From an uncultured Actinomycetes bacterium (GTDB taxonomy: Bacteria; Actinomycetota; Actinomycetes; S36-B12): a stretch of 43,514 nucleotides of DNA. Below the pieces are notes generated by a model, which ran no database searches, had not been told where the DNA came from, and worked only from the letters and a program-made list of their open reading frames with translations. The stretch lies in NCBI GenBank assembly GCA_937902285.1, contig CALGTB010000077.1, positions 1 through 43,514 on the forward strand, given 5' to 3'. Each line of letters begins with the position of its first letter. The first letter of the stretch is position 1. Made by a program: the position numbers and the translations under genes. Below, piece by piece: positions 32,311-43,248 of the stretch.

Positions 32311-32595
32311 CTACTTTGCCTTCTCGAGGATCTCGACCACGCGCCAGCGCTTGGTCGCGGACGTGGGCCGGGTCTCCATGAGGAGGACGCGGTCGCCAAT
32401 GCCTGCGGCGTTGGCCTCGTCATGCGCCTTCAGCTTGCTCGTCCGACGGACGACCTTGCCGTAGAGCGGATGCTTGAAGCGGTCCTCGACTGCGACGACC
32501 ACCGTCTTGTCCATCTTGTCGCTGACCACCAGGCCCTCACGGGTCTTGCGGTAGCCGCGGTTCAACTCTGTCACGCCTGCCTCATTCGAGCTCAT
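32311..32595 (-). CDS. rpsQ: 30S ribosomal protein S17
   Basis: S17 is a primary 16S rRNA binder with an OB fold. The 94-residue protein has the signature VSDKMDKTVVVAVEDR and the loop HPLYGKVVRRTSK. A short N-terminal extension (SSNEAGVTELNRGYRK) precedes the core. Its start overlaps the rpmC stop by 4 bp (ATGA). Confidence 0.97.
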   Translation of the reverse strand: MSSNEAGVTELNRGYRKTREGLVVSDKMDKTVVVAVEDRFKHPLYGKVVRRTSKLKAHDEANAAGIGDRVLLMETRPTSATKRWRVVEILEKAK

Positions 32596-32843
32596 GCGGC
32601 ACCCTCAGTGCCGTCCGTGCCGAGTCCTTCGTAGGGGGTGATCCCCAGCTCGCGCTCACGAAGGATGGTGTAGATCCGCGCGATGTCCTTGCGGACCGCG
32701 CGCAGGCGACCGTGGTTCTCGAGCTGGCCGGTCGCACCCTGGAAGCGGAGGTTGAACAGCTCCTCCTTCGCCTCCCGGAGCTTCGAGACGAGCTCGGTGT
32801 CGTCGAGGTTGCGGAGCTCGCCCACCTGTGTACCTGCGGCCAT
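32592..32843 (-). CDS. rpmC: 50S ribosomal protein L29
   Basis: L29 is a two-helix protein at the tunnel exit and part of the docking site for trigger factor and SRP. The 83-residue protein has LRNLDDTELVSKLREAKEEL and LENHGRLRAVRKDIARIYT (helix 2). A short extension (GITPYEGLGTDGTEGAA) lengthens its C-terminus. It overlaps rplP by one base (TGATG) upstream and rpsQ by 4 bp downstream. Confidence 0.97.
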   Translation of the reverse strand: MAAGTQVGELRNLDDTELVSKLREAKEELFNLRFQGATGQLENHGRLRAVRKDIARIYTILRERELGITPYEGLGTDGTEGAA

Positions 32844-33265
32844 CAGTTGTCACCTGCTTCATCGCGCCGAACGATCCGGCACTTCATCGGGAGTTTGTGC
32901 ATGGCACGAGTCAGGGCCTCGTTGGCGACCTTCTCGTCCGGGTAGGACAGCTCGAACATGACGCGCCCGGGCTTGACGTTGGCCACCCACCACTCGGGCG
33001 AGCCCTTGCCGGAGCCCATGCGGGTCTCGGCCGGCTTCTTCGTGAGGGGGCGGTCCGGGTAGATGTTGATCCAGACCTTGCCGCCACGACGGATGTGACG
33101 CGTGATGGCGATACGGGCCGACTCGATCTGGCGGTTCGTCACGTAGGCGGGCTCCATGGCCTGGAGGCCGTACGTTCCGAAGGTCACCTCGGTGCCGCCC
33201 TTCGCCACGCCGCGGCGCGTCGGGTGGTGCTGCTTGCGGTGCTTCACCCTGCGGGGAATCAACAT
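32843..33265 (-). CDS. rplP: 50S ribosomal protein L16
   Basis: L16 helps position A-site tRNA at the peptidyl-transferase centre. The 140-residue protein has the basic MLIPRRVKHRKQHHPTR N-terminus, the GGKVWINIYPDRPLTKKPAETRMG core and a KLPMKCRIVRR C-terminal end. It lies 5 bp after rpsC and overlaps rpmC by one base. Confidence 0.97.
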   Translation of the reverse strand: MLIPRRVKHRKQHHPTRRGVAKGGTEVTFGTYGLQAMEPAYVTNRQIESARIAITRHIRRGGKVWINIYPDRPLTKKPAETRMGSGKGSPEWWVANVKPGRVMFELSYPDEKVANEALTRAMHKLPMKCRIVRRDEAGDN

Positions 33266-33270
33266 GACGG

Positions 33271-34092
33271 CTAGCCCTCCTGGCCTTCTGCTGCCGCGGC
33301 GGGCGCGGTCGCGGCGGCGTCGACGAGGACGTCCGCAACCGGCTCGCTGGCACGCTCGGTTCCCTCGGCGTCGGCACGACGGGGACGGTCAGGGCGCGCA
33401 CGCGGGCCGCTCAGGCGAGCGGTGGCTGCTGCCGCCTCACGCTCGGCGCGCGACGCCAGGGCGTCGCCCTTGTAGATCCACACCTTGACGCCGATGCGAC
33501 CGAAGGTCGTACGGGCCTCGTAGAAGCCGTAGTCGATGTCCGCGCGCAGCGTGTGCAGCGGGACGCGACCCTCGCGGTAGAACTCCGTGCGCGACATCTC
33601 CGCACCGCCGAGGCGGCCCGAGACCTGCACGCGGATGCCCTTGGCGCCGCTCTTCATGGTGCTCTGCATGCCCTTGCGCATGGCGCGACGGAACGAGACC
33701 CGGCTCGACAGCTGCTCGGCGATGCCCTGCGCGACCAGCTGCGCCTCGATCTCGGGGTTCTTGACCTCGAGGATGTTGAGCTGCACCTGCTTGCCGGTCA
33801 GCTTCTCGAGGTCGCCGCGGATGCGGTCGGCCTCGGCTCCTCGGCGGCCGATGACGATGCCGGGGCGTGCGGTGTGGATGTCGACGCGGACGCGGTCACG
33901 CGTGCGCTCGATCTCCACGCGCGCGATGCCGGCCCGCTCCATGCCCTGGGAGAGCAGCTTGCGGATCTGGACATCCTCCGCCACGTAGTCGCGGTAGCGC
34001 TGGCCCGGCTTGGAGCTGTCGGCGAACCAGCGAGTGTTGAAGTCGGTGGTGATGCCCAGCCGGAAGCCGTGCGGGTTTACTTTCTGGCCCAC
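33271..34092 (-). CDS. rpsC: 30S ribosomal protein S3
   Basis: S3 guards the mRNA entry channel of the 30S head. The 273-residue protein has a KH domain (GXXG loop GRRGAEADRI) followed by the S3 C-terminal domain (YGFYEARTTFGRIGVKVWIY). A ~55-residue Ala/Arg/Glu-rich tail extends beyond the E. coli length and is typical of actinobacterial S3. GTG 34092 is the start, giving the family N-terminus GQKVNPHGFRLG. Confidence 0.97.
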   Translation of the reverse strand: MGQKVNPHGFRLGITTDFNTRWFADSSKPGQRYRDYVAEDVQIRKLLSQGMERAGIARVEIERTRDRVRVDIHTARPGIVIGRRGAEADRIRGDLEKLTGKQVQLNILEVKNPEIEAQLVAQGIAEQLSSRVSFRRAMRKGMQSTMKSGAKGIRVQVSGRLGGAEMSRTEFYREGRVPLHTLRADIDYGFYEARTTFGRIGVKVWIYKGDALASRAEREAAAATARLSGPRARPDRPRRADAEGTERASEPVADVLVDAAATAPAAAAEGQEG

Positions 34093-34099
34093 TGTCGGG

Positions 34100-34666
34100 T
34101 CACCCCTTCGATTCTGCGTCGTCTGCCGGAGCAGTCGCCGTCGTTGCCTTGGAGGCGGTGGTCGCCTTCTTCGCTGCCGTGGTGGTGGCCTTCGAGGCCG
34201 CCGTCGTGCTGGCCTTCTTGGCCGCCGCCTTCTTGGCGGGAGCAGCCTCGGCCGGCGCGGTCTCGGCCGGCTTCTTCGGTGCCGCAGCCTTGGGGGCCGC
34301 CTTCGCGGCCGCCTTGACGACCGGCACCTCGGGGACGCCGTCGGAGACGATCACCGTGATGTGGCTGCTGCGCTTGCGGATCCGGTAGGCGCGGCCCTGG
34401 GCGCGCGGACGGATGCGCTTCATGGTGGGGCCCTCGTCGACGAATGCCGCGCTCACGACCAGCGCGCGGACGTCCATCGCGTGGTTGTTCGCCGCGTTGG
34501 CAATCGCACTGTCGAGCACCTTGCCGATCGGCTCACTGGCCGCCTGCGGCGCGAACTTCAACACCGCCTGGGCGTCAGCCGCGTTCATGCCTCGGATGAG
34601 GTCGATAACGCGACGCGCCTTCATGGGCGTGACGCGGACGTACCGCGCCTGGGCCCTGGCTTCCAT
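34100..34666 (-). CDS. rplV: 50S ribosomal protein L22 with Ala/Lys-rich tail
   Basis: L22 lines the peptide exit tunnel with a beta-hairpin. The core (to about residue 112) is normal, including the hairpin RIRPRAQGRAYRIRKRSSHIT that contributes to macrolide binding (shown in part), with no obvious resistance insertion. After it comes a ~75-residue tail of Ala, Lys, Pro and Thr with repeats such as K-K-A-A-A-K-K-A and K-A-T-T, resembling the C-terminal domain of histone H1. The whole protein is 188 residues against 110 in E. coli. It lies 7 bp before rpsC. Confidence 0.97.
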   Translation of the reverse strand: MEARAQARYVRVTPMKARRVIDLIRGMNAADAQAVLKFAPQAASEPIGKVLDSAIANAANNHAMDVRALVVSAAFVDEGPTMKRIRPRAQGRAYRIRKRSSHITVIVSDGVPEVPVVKAAAKAAPKAAAPKKPAETAPAEAAPAKKAAAKKASTTAASKATTTAAKKATTASKATTATAPADDAESKG

Positions 34667-34732
34667 GTCTATCCCCTTGCTGCTACGTGGTTAGTGATCG
34701 GTTGTTGTTCGTGATCGGAGCGAGTGCGCCGA

Positions 34733-35014
34733 CTAGCGCTTGCGCGCCTTGCGGTCGTCCTTGACGTGCCCGCGGAAGGTGCGCGTCGGTGCGAACTCTC
34801 CGAGCTTGTGCCCGACCATGTTCTCGGAGACGAAGACCGGAACGTGCTTGCGTCCGTCGTGGACGGCGATCGTGTGACCGAGCATCGCCGGGACGATCAT
34901 GGACCGACGCGACCACGTCTTGATGACGGTCTTGGTGCCGGCCTCGTTCTGGACATCCACCTTCTTCATGAGGTGGGCGTCGATGAAGGGGCCCTTCTTC
35001 AGGCTGCGTGGCAT
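34733..35014 (-). CDS. rpsS: 30S ribosomal protein S19
   Basis: S19 lies in the 30S head next to S13. The 93-residue protein has the standard PRSLKKGPFIDAHLMKKV start and the VGHKLGEFAPTRTFRGHVK end. It follows rplB by 8 bp; a 66-bp gap separates it from rplV and contains a GTGATCGG direct repeat with no clear function. Confidence 0.97.
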   Translation of the reverse strand: MPRSLKKGPFIDAHLMKKVDVQNEAGTKTVIKTWSRRSMIVPAMLGHTIAVHDGRKHVPVFVSENMVGHKLGEFAPTRTFRGHVKDDRKARKR

Positions 35015-35022
35015 GTCTTTCC

Positions 35023-35859
35023 CTATCGCTTCTTGCCGGACTTGCGGCGGCGGACGATGAACTTGTCGCTGGCCTTGTTGGCCGAGCGCGTGCGGCCCTC
35101 GGGCTTGCCGTTCGGGTTGACCGGGTGACGGCCTCCCGACGTCTTGCCCTCGCCGCCACCGTGCGGGTGGTCGACCGGGTTCATGGCCACGCCGCGGACG
35201 GTCGGGCGCTTGCCCTTCCAGCGCATGCGGCCGGCCTTGCCCCAGTTGATGTTCGACTGCTCGGCGTTGCCGACCTCGCCGATCGTCGCGCGGCAGCGCA
35301 GGTCGACGTTGCGGATCTCGCCGGACGGCATGCGCAGCTGCGCGTAGGGGCCGTCCTTGGCCACCAGCTGGACCGAGGAGCCCGCCGAGCGGGCGATCTT
35401 CGCGCCGCCACCCGGCTTGAGCTCGACCGCGTGGATGACCGTGCCGACGGGGATGTTGCGCATGGGCAGGTTGTTGCCCGGCTTGATGTCGGCGCTGGGG
35501 CCGGTCTCGATCGGGTCGCCCTGCTTGAGCTTGTTCGGCGCGATGATGTAGCGCTTCTCGCCGTCCGCGTAGTGCAGCAGCGCGATACGCGCCGTGCGGT
35601 TGGGGTCGTACTCGATGTGCGCGACCCGGGCCGGAACACCGTCCTTGTCAGCGCGACGGAAGTCGATCAGGCGGTATGCCCGCTTGTGCCCGCCGCCCTG
35701 GTGGCGGGTCGTGATCTTGCCGGAGTTGTTGCGCCCGCCCTTCTTGGGCAGCGGCCGCACCAGCGACTTCTCCGGCGATGACCGGGTGATCTCGACGAAG
35801 TCGGCCACGCTCGAGCCACGACGGCCCGGCGTTGTCGGCTTGTACTTGCGGATTCCCAT
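35023..35859 (-). CDS. rplB: 50S ribosomal protein L2
   Basis: L2 is among the most conserved 50S proteins and is needed for subunit association and peptidyl transfer. The 278-residue protein contains the conserved histidine loop MNPVDHPHGGGEGK and the N-terminal Y-K-P-T-T-P-G-R-R. It ends in the usual basic RRRKSGKKR. It lies 45 bp after rplW and 8 bp before rpsS. Confidence 0.98.
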   Translation of the reverse strand: MGIRKYKPTTPGRRGSSVADFVEITRSSPEKSLVRPLPKKGGRNNSGKITTRHQGGGHKRAYRLIDFRRADKDGVPARVAHIEYDPNRTARIALLHYADGEKRYIIAPNKLKQGDPIETGPSADIKPGNNLPMRNIPVGTVIHAVELKPGGGAKIARSAGSSVQLVAKDGPYAQLRMPSGEIRNVDLRCRATIGEVGNAEQSNINWGKAGRMRWKGKRPTVRGVAMNPVDHPHGGGEGKTSGGRHPVNPNGKPEGRTRSANKASDKFIVRRRKSGKKR

Positions 35860-35904
35860 AGCTGTCTTTCCGTCTCGTGAGTGTGCGGTCGGTCAGAAAC
35901 CCGG

Positions 35905-36204
35905 TCAGGAGACCGGGCCTCCGAAGATGTCGATGCGATCGCCGGCGGCGACCGTCACGATGGCGCGCTTGGTCGCGGCCCGACGGCCGAAGCCGGTGCG
36001 GGTGCGCAGGCGCTTGCCCTCACGGTTGAGCGTGTTGACCGAGGTCACCTTCACCCCGAACACCTGCTCGACCGCGATCTTGATCTGCGTCTTGTTCGCG
36101 TCCGGCGACACGACGAACGTGTACTTGTTCTCGTCGAGGAGCGCGTAGCTCTTCTCCGAGATGACCGGCGAGATCAGAACGTCGCGGGGATCAGTGATCC
36201 TCAT
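35905..36204 (-). CDS. rplW: 50S ribosomal protein L23
   Basis: L23 sits at the tunnel exit and docks trigger factor and SRP. The 99-residue protein has PVISEKSYALLDENKYTFVV and the C-terminal RRAATKRAIVTVAAGD. The start overlaps the rplD stop by 4 bp (ATGA), so translation is probably coupled. Confidence 0.97.
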   Translation of the reverse strand: MRITDPRDVLISPVISEKSYALLDENKYTFVVSPDANKTQIKIAVEQVFGVKVTSVNTLNREGKRLRTRTGFGRRAATKRAIVTVAAGDRIDIFGGPVS

Positions 36205-36875
36205 TCCGACACCTCACTCTCAGTGGCAACAGCCTTGACCGACTTGCCCTTGACGGGGCCGGCCAGGAAGACGTCGAGCGATGCGGAGGTGAAGACCACC
36301 TGATCGCTCACGAGCACGTCGTAGGTATTGAGCTGGTCGACGTAGATCAGGTGCACGTCGGGGACGTTGCGCAGGCTGAGCGCCGACACGTCGTCGCCGC
36401 GGTCGATGGCGATGAGCACGTGGCCCGACAGCCCCAGTGAGGACAGGGTCGCGGTCGCCGCCTTGGTCGACGGCTTGTCGCCCTCGACCAGCGCCGTGAC
36501 GACGTGGATTCGGCCCTCGCGCGCCCTGTCCGACAGGGCCCCGCGCAGTGCCGCGGCGATCATCTTCTTGGGGGTGCGCTGGGCGTAGTCGCGGGTCGAA
36601 GGGCCGTGGACGACGCCGCCGCCGACGAACTGAGGTGCACGGATCGAGCCCTGACGTGCGCGACCAGTGCCCTTCTGCTTGTAGGGCTTGCGACCACCGC
36701 CGCTGACCTCCGCCCGCGTCTTGGTGTTGGCCGTGCCCTGCCGCGCGGCAGCGAGCTGCGCCACGACGACCTGGTGGATCAACGGGATGTTGACCTGCAC
36801 GTCGAAGATCTCAGCCGGCAGCTCGACGCTGCCGGAGGCCGCACCCGCAGGGGTGCGAACGTCTACCGCGGTCAT
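36201..36875 (-). CDS. rplD: 50S ribosomal protein L4
   Basis: L4 extends a loop into the exit tunnel and is the S10-operon autoregulator in E. coli. The 224-residue protein carries the tunnel loop KPYKQKGTGRARQGSIRAPQ with normal residues at the macrolide-binding positions. It overlaps rplC upstream and rplW downstream by 4 bp each (ATGA). Confidence 0.97.
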   Translation of the reverse strand: MTAVDVRTPAGAASGSVELPAEIFDVQVNIPLIHQVVVAQLAAARQGTANTKTRAEVSGGGRKPYKQKGTGRARQGSIRAPQFVGGGVVHGPSTRDYAQRTPKKMIAAALRGALSDRAREGRIHVVTALVEGDKPSTKAATATLSSLGLSGHVLIAIDRGDDVSALSLRNVPDVHLIYVDQLNTYDVLVSDQVVFTSASLDVFLAGPVKGKSVKAVATESEVSE

Positions 36876-37522
36876 GCCTGGTCCTCCTTGACAGCCGTGC
36901 GGACGAACACGAGTCCGCCCTTGGGGCCGGGGATGGCGCCCTTGATCAGCAGCAGGCCGCGCTCGGCGTCGATGCCCTGGACGACGAGGTTCTGCGTGGT
37001 CTGCCGGACACCGCCCATGCGGCCGGCCATCTTCATGCCCTTGAACACGCGGCCCGGGGTTGCGCAGCCGCCGATGGAGCCCGGCGAGCGATGCTTGCGC
37101 TGAACGCCGTGCGAGGCCTTGAGGCCGTGGAAGCGGTGACGCTTCATGACGCCGGCGAAGCCCTTGCCCTTGGTGGTTCCCACCACGTCGACCATCTGGC
37201 CCGCCGCGAAGACGTCGGTGCCGATCTCCTGGCCCAGCGTGTACTCGGTCGCATCGTCGGTGCGGATCTCGACCAGGTGGCGGCGCGGGGTCACGCCGGC
37301 CTTGGCGAAGTGGCCGGCATCCGGCTTGTTCACCTTGCGCGGGTCGATCGCACCGAAGGCGATCTGGACGGCTGAGTAGCCGTCGGTCTCAGGCGAGCGG
37401 ACCTGGGTTACGACGCACGGCCCGGCCTTGACCACGGTCACGGGGACAACCTTGTTGTTGTCATCCCAGACCTGGGTCATGCCGAGCTTCTCGCCCAGAA
37501 CGCCCTTCACGTTGGTGCCCAT
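36872..37522 (-). CDS. rplC: 50S ribosomal protein L3
   Basis: L3 is an assembly initiator whose finger reaches the peptidyl-transferase centre. The 216-residue protein has the conserved HGVQRKHRSPGSIGGCATPG and GRVFKGMKMAGRMGG stretches. It lies 47 bp after rpsJ and overlaps rplD by 4 bp. Confidence 0.97.
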   Translation of the reverse strand: MGTNVKGVLGEKLGMTQVWDDNNKVVPVTVVKAGPCVVTQVRSPETDGYSAVQIAFGAIDPRKVNKPDAGHFAKAGVTPRRHLVEIRTDDATEYTLGQEIGTDVFAAGQMVDVVGTTKGKGFAGVMKRHRFHGLKASHGVQRKHRSPGSIGGCATPGRVFKGMKMAGRMGGVRQTTQNLVVQGIDAERGLLLIKGAIPGPKGGLVFVRTAVKEDQA

Positions 37523-37569
37523 CTGATGTGTCCTTGCCTCGTTAGTCGAAGTCGCTGTGACGGATGCGG

Positions 37570-37878
37570 TTAGAGCTTGATCTCGATGTCGACGCCAGCC
37601 GGCAGGTCGAGGCGCATGAGCGAGTCGACGGTCTTCGGCGTGGGGTCGAGGATGTCGATGAGTCGCTTGTGGGTGCGCATCTCGAAGTGCTCGCGGCTGT
37701 CCTTGTACTTGTGCGGCGAACGGATCACGCAGTAGATGTTCTTCTCCGTCGGCAGCGGCACCGGTCCCGCGACCTTCGCGCCGGTGCGGGTGACCGTCTC
37801 CACGATCTTGCGCGCCGAGGAGTCGATGACCTCGTGGTCATAGGCCTTGAGCCGGATGCGGATCTTCTGTCCCGCCAT
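37570..37878 (-). CDS. rpsJ: 30S ribosomal protein S10 (NusE)
   Basis: S10 is a 30S head protein that also works as NusE in transcription antitermination with NusB. The 102-residue protein has the IRIRLKAYDHEVID start and the loop KYKDSREHFEMRTHKRLIDI. It is the first gene of the S10 operon, just downstream of the tuf terminator. I could not identify a convincing -10/-35 pair in the 78 bp between that terminator and the ATG. Confidence 0.98.
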   Translation of the reverse strand: MAGQKIRIRLKAYDHEVIDSSARKIVETVTRTGAKVAGPVPLPTEKNIYCVIRSPHKYKDSREHFEMRTHKRLIDILDPTPKTVDSLMRLDLPAGVDIEIKL

Positions 37879-37956
37879 GATGGCTTGGTGTCCTTACTCG
37901 TGTAGTGCCGCTGCGAATGGTGTTTCTGGACTGACGTACGGGTGGTGCGGGTGGAT

Positions 37957-37993
37957 TTCGTGGGGGGCAGCGGGTCGCGCCGCCCCCCACGAA
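37957..37993 (-). terminator. Terminator after tuf, separating str and S10 operons
   Basis: TTCGTGGGGGGC (37957-37968) and its exact reverse complement (37982-37993) form a 12-bp stem with a 13-nt loop, 19 bp after the tuf stop. It is very GC-rich and flanked by a short A/T step but has no long U-run, as is common in high-GC actinobacteria. Confidence 0.85.
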
Positions 37994-38012
37994 GTTCCGG
38001 GGATCCTCGGAA

Positions 38013-39209
<1,197 letters not shown>

Positions 39210-39244
39210 TTGAGTTCTCCCTTGTCCTCTTGCCGTCCGGCGTT

Positions 39245-39297
39245 GTCGCGGATCGGTGTGCTGATCTGTTGGTTATGGGTGGTTGTGTGATCCGCGA

Positions 39298-39298
<1 letters not shown>
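39245..39298 (-). other. 10-bp inverted repeat spanning the fusA-tuf spacer
   Basis: GTCGCGGATC (39245-39254) and GATCCGCGAC (39289-39298) are exact reverse complements around a 34-nt loop. The distal arm begins with the last base of the fusA stop codon. The structure ends 35 bp before the tuf start. It could adjust the relative expression of EF-G and EF-Tu, mark an RNA processing site, or stabilise the tuf mRNA. Confidence 0.6.
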
Positions 39299-41397
<2,099 letters not shown>

Positions 41398-41445
41398 GTT
41401 CGGTTCTCCGTTTGCTTTCGAGGTTGGTCGGGAGGTGTGCGGGGA

Positions 41446-41916
41446 CTACCAGCGGTAGTGCGCGAAGGCCTTGTTCGACTCGGCCATCTTGTGGGTGTCC
41501 TCGCGCTTCTTGACAGCAGCGCCGAGGCCGTTGGAGGCGTCGAGGATCTCGTTCATGAGGCGCTCGGTCATCGTCTTCTCGCGACGGGACTTCGAGTAGC
41601 CGATGAGCCAGCGCAGCGCGAGCGTGGTGCTGCGGCCGGCCTTGACCTCGACGGGCACCTGGTAGGTGGCGCCGCCGACGCGACGCGAGCGGACCTCGAG
41701 GGTCGGCTTGACGTTGTCGAGCGCGCGCTTGAGCGTCTGGACGGGGTCGGTGCCGGTCTTCTCGCGGCAGCCCTCGAGGGCGCCGTAGACGATGCGCTCG
41801 GCGGTGGAGCGCTTGCCGTCGAGGAGGACCTTGTTGATCAGCTGGGTGACGACCGGCGATGCGTAGACCGGGTCGATGACGATTGGCCGCTTGGCTGCGG
41901 GTCCCTTGCGAGGCAT
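41446..41916 (-). CDS. rpsG: 30S ribosomal protein S7
   Basis: S7 initiates assembly of the 30S head and is the str-operon repressor in E. coli. The 156-residue protein has PVVTQLINKVLLDGKRSTAE, VRSRRVGGATYQVPVEV and the MAESNKAFAHYRW end. Its ATG overlaps the rpsL TAA by one base (TAATG), so it should be translationally coupled to S12. Confidence 0.98.
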   Translation of the reverse strand: MPRKGPAAKRPIVIDPVYASPVVTQLINKVLLDGKRSTAERIVYGALEGCREKTGTDPVQTLKRALDNVKPTLEVRSRRVGGATYQVPVEVKAGRSTTLALRWLIGYSKSRREKTMTERLMNEILDASNGLGAAVKKREDTHKMAESNKAFAHYRW

Positions 41917-42290
41917 TAGCCCTTCTCCTTCTTCGCGCCGTAGCGGGACCGAGCCTGCTTGCGGTTCTTGACGCCCTGGGTGTCGAGGGCGCCGCGGATG
42001 ACCTTGTAGCGAACGCCCGGAAGGTCGCGGACGCGGCCGCCACGCACGAGCACGATCGAGTGCTCCTGCAGGTTGTGGCCCACGCCCGGGATGTAGGCGG
42101 TGATCTCGATGCCGGATGTCAGGCGGACACGGGCGACCTTGCGAAGCGCCGAGTTCGGCTTCTTCGGGGTCGTCGTGTAGACGCGCGTGCACACCCCACG
42201 ACGCTGGGGGCTGCCCTTGAGCGCCGGAGCCTTGGTCTTGGAGACCTTGTCCTGCCGGCCCTTGCGGACCAGCTGCTGGATGGTTGGCAC
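41916..42290 (-). CDS. rpsL: 30S ribosomal protein S12 with Arg88
   Basis: S12 monitors codon-anticodon pairing in the decoding centre. The 124-residue protein is nearly standard (PTIQQLVRKGR start, TTTPKKPNSALRKVARV loop, SRYGAKKEKG end). Lys43 is normal, but the second streptomycin-determining loop reads GGRVRDLPGVRY: position 88 (M. tuberculosis numbering; 87 in E. coli) is Arg, codon CGC at 42027-42029, instead of the usual Lys. GTG 42290 is chosen over an ATG-like frame to 42347 because PTIQQL follows directly and GAAGG lies upstream. It is the first gene of the str operon, after a leader of about 227 nt. Confidence 0.97.
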   Translation of the reverse strand: MPTIQQLVRKGRQDKVSKTKAPALKGSPQRRGVCTRVYTTTPKKPNSALRKVARVRLTSGIEITAYIPGVGHNLQEHSIVLVRGGRVRDLPGVRYKVIRGALDTQGVKNRKQARSRYGAKKEKG

Positions 42291-42359
42291 TGTTGCCTTC
42301 CTGCCTTCTTGTCGAGTTCGCGTGCTTCCGTCGTTCTCCCCACCCACGCGGTCGGGCGT

Positions 42360-42383
42360 GTCGCATCACTGTCGTGACGCAAC
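42360..42383 (-). other. Stem-loop in the rpsL leader
   Basis: The minus-strand RNA can pair GUUGCGUCAC with GUGAUGCGAC (42374-42383 and 42360-42369 on the plus strand) in a 10-bp stem with two G-U pairs and a 4-nt loop. It lies 69 bp upstream of rpsL, in the middle of the long leader. The rest of the 303-bp gap 42291-42593 holds the promoter and no convincing reading frame. Confidence 0.5.
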
Positions 42384-42523
42384 GACGGCCAGATCGTCGA
42401 TGGAGCCCCAGCGGCGAACCGCTCGCGTGCGGTCTTCACCTCGGGCGGGCGACCTGACGGTCACCCTGATGTGGGGAAGCCACGCACGGTGGGGTGTACC
42501 TGAGGGGCCAGGCACAAGTAGGT

Positions 42524-42553
42524 AGGTTACCCGCCCGTCCGCGCGAGAGTCAA
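42524..42553 (-). promoter_or_regulatory. str operon promoter
   Basis: On the minus strand TTGACT (42548-42553) and TAACCT (42524-42529) are separated by 18 bp, a good sigma70-type match. Transcription should start near 42517, giving an rpsL leader of about 227 nt. The T-run just before the -35 box (GTTTTGACT) also forms the end of the DUF4190 3' region. Confidence 0.75.
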
Positions 42554-42593
42554 AACGGGGTCCCTGCAGCCCCCGATGGGCTCGGCGCCCCGC

Positions 42594-43139
42594 TCAGTTG
42601 TTGCGGGCGCTGTCCAGTCCCCCGGCGATGGCGACCAGCACGAGCACGAAGGCGCCGATCACGATCAGGGCCACGTAGAAGCCGATGTTGATCCAGGAGA
42701 CGATCTTGGCCGCCGTGACCATGCCGCCGCCCTGGATCCGCTCCCCCGAGGCCTGGATCTCCTTGCCCGCCATCGAGGCGAACACCAGCGCCACGATGGC
42801 CGGGACGATCGGGCACACCACCCAGGAGGCGATCGACAGGATGAGGGCGATGATCGCGTTGCTTGAGGTCTTCGGGCCGGGCGCGTAGGCGGGGGCGTAG
42901 GCGGCACCGGGGGGCGGGGCCGGGTAGCTCGTCGCGGCAGGTGCGGCGACCGGAGCAGCGGGCCACTGAGCGGGGGCTGCCGGGGCCACGGGCGCCTCGG
43001 GGGCTGCCGCCACCGGCGCCTCGGGTGCCGGGGGCATGGGCGCCTCGGGAACTGCCGCCTCGGGGGCGGTCGCCTCGGGCTCGGAGGCGGGCACGGGCGC
43101 GGCGGCGGGGTCCTGGGCGGGCTGGTTCTCGTCGGTCAT
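42594..43139 (-). CDS. DUF4190 domain-containing membrane protein
   Basis: This 181-residue protein has a long low-complexity N-terminus (residues 1-90, Pro/Ala/Glu changing to Pro/Ala/Tyr) and then two hydrophobic segments: about 95-120 (IIALILSIASWVVCPIVPAI) and about 143-172. Together they match the DUF4190 two-helix domain common in actinobacterial envelope proteins. The function is unknown. ATG 43139 is the start. A weak GGGG/CCCC hairpin (42557-42560 with 42571-42574) followed by GTTTT lies 20-40 bp after the stop and may terminate it. It lies between rpoC and the str promoter in the same direction. Confidence 0.85.
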   Translation of the reverse strand: MTDENQPAQDPAAAPVPASEPEATAPEAAVPEAPMPPAPEAPVAAAPEAPVAPAAPAQWPAAPVAAPAATSYPAPPPGAAYAPAYAPGPKTSSNAIIALILSIASWVVCPIVPAIVALVFASMAGKEIQASGERIQGGGMVTAAKIVSWINIGFYVALIVIGAFVLVLVAIAGGLDSARNN

Positions 43140-43195
43140 GCAGGCAGCCTACCTCCGCACGTCGCCCCCCGGCACGGCCGATGTGCCACGACAGC

Positions 43196-43226
43196 GGGAG
43201 GGGAGCCGCGGTGCGGCTCCCCTCCC
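43196..43226 (-). terminator. Strong hairpin terminator after rpoC
   Basis: GGGAGGGGAGCCGC (43196-43209) and GCGGCTCCCCTCCC (43213-43226) form a perfect 14-bp stem with a 3-nt loop. It lies about 104 bp after the rpoC stop and 57 bp before the DUF4190 start. There is no U-tract, as usual for GC-rich genomes. Confidence 0.85.
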
Positions 43227-43248
43227 GGACGTGCTGACGAACGGACGA

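Noticed and set aside
37879..37956. Promoter for the S10 operon
   Set aside because: A promoter is expected after the tuf terminator, but no hexamer pair in this stretch was good enough to call.
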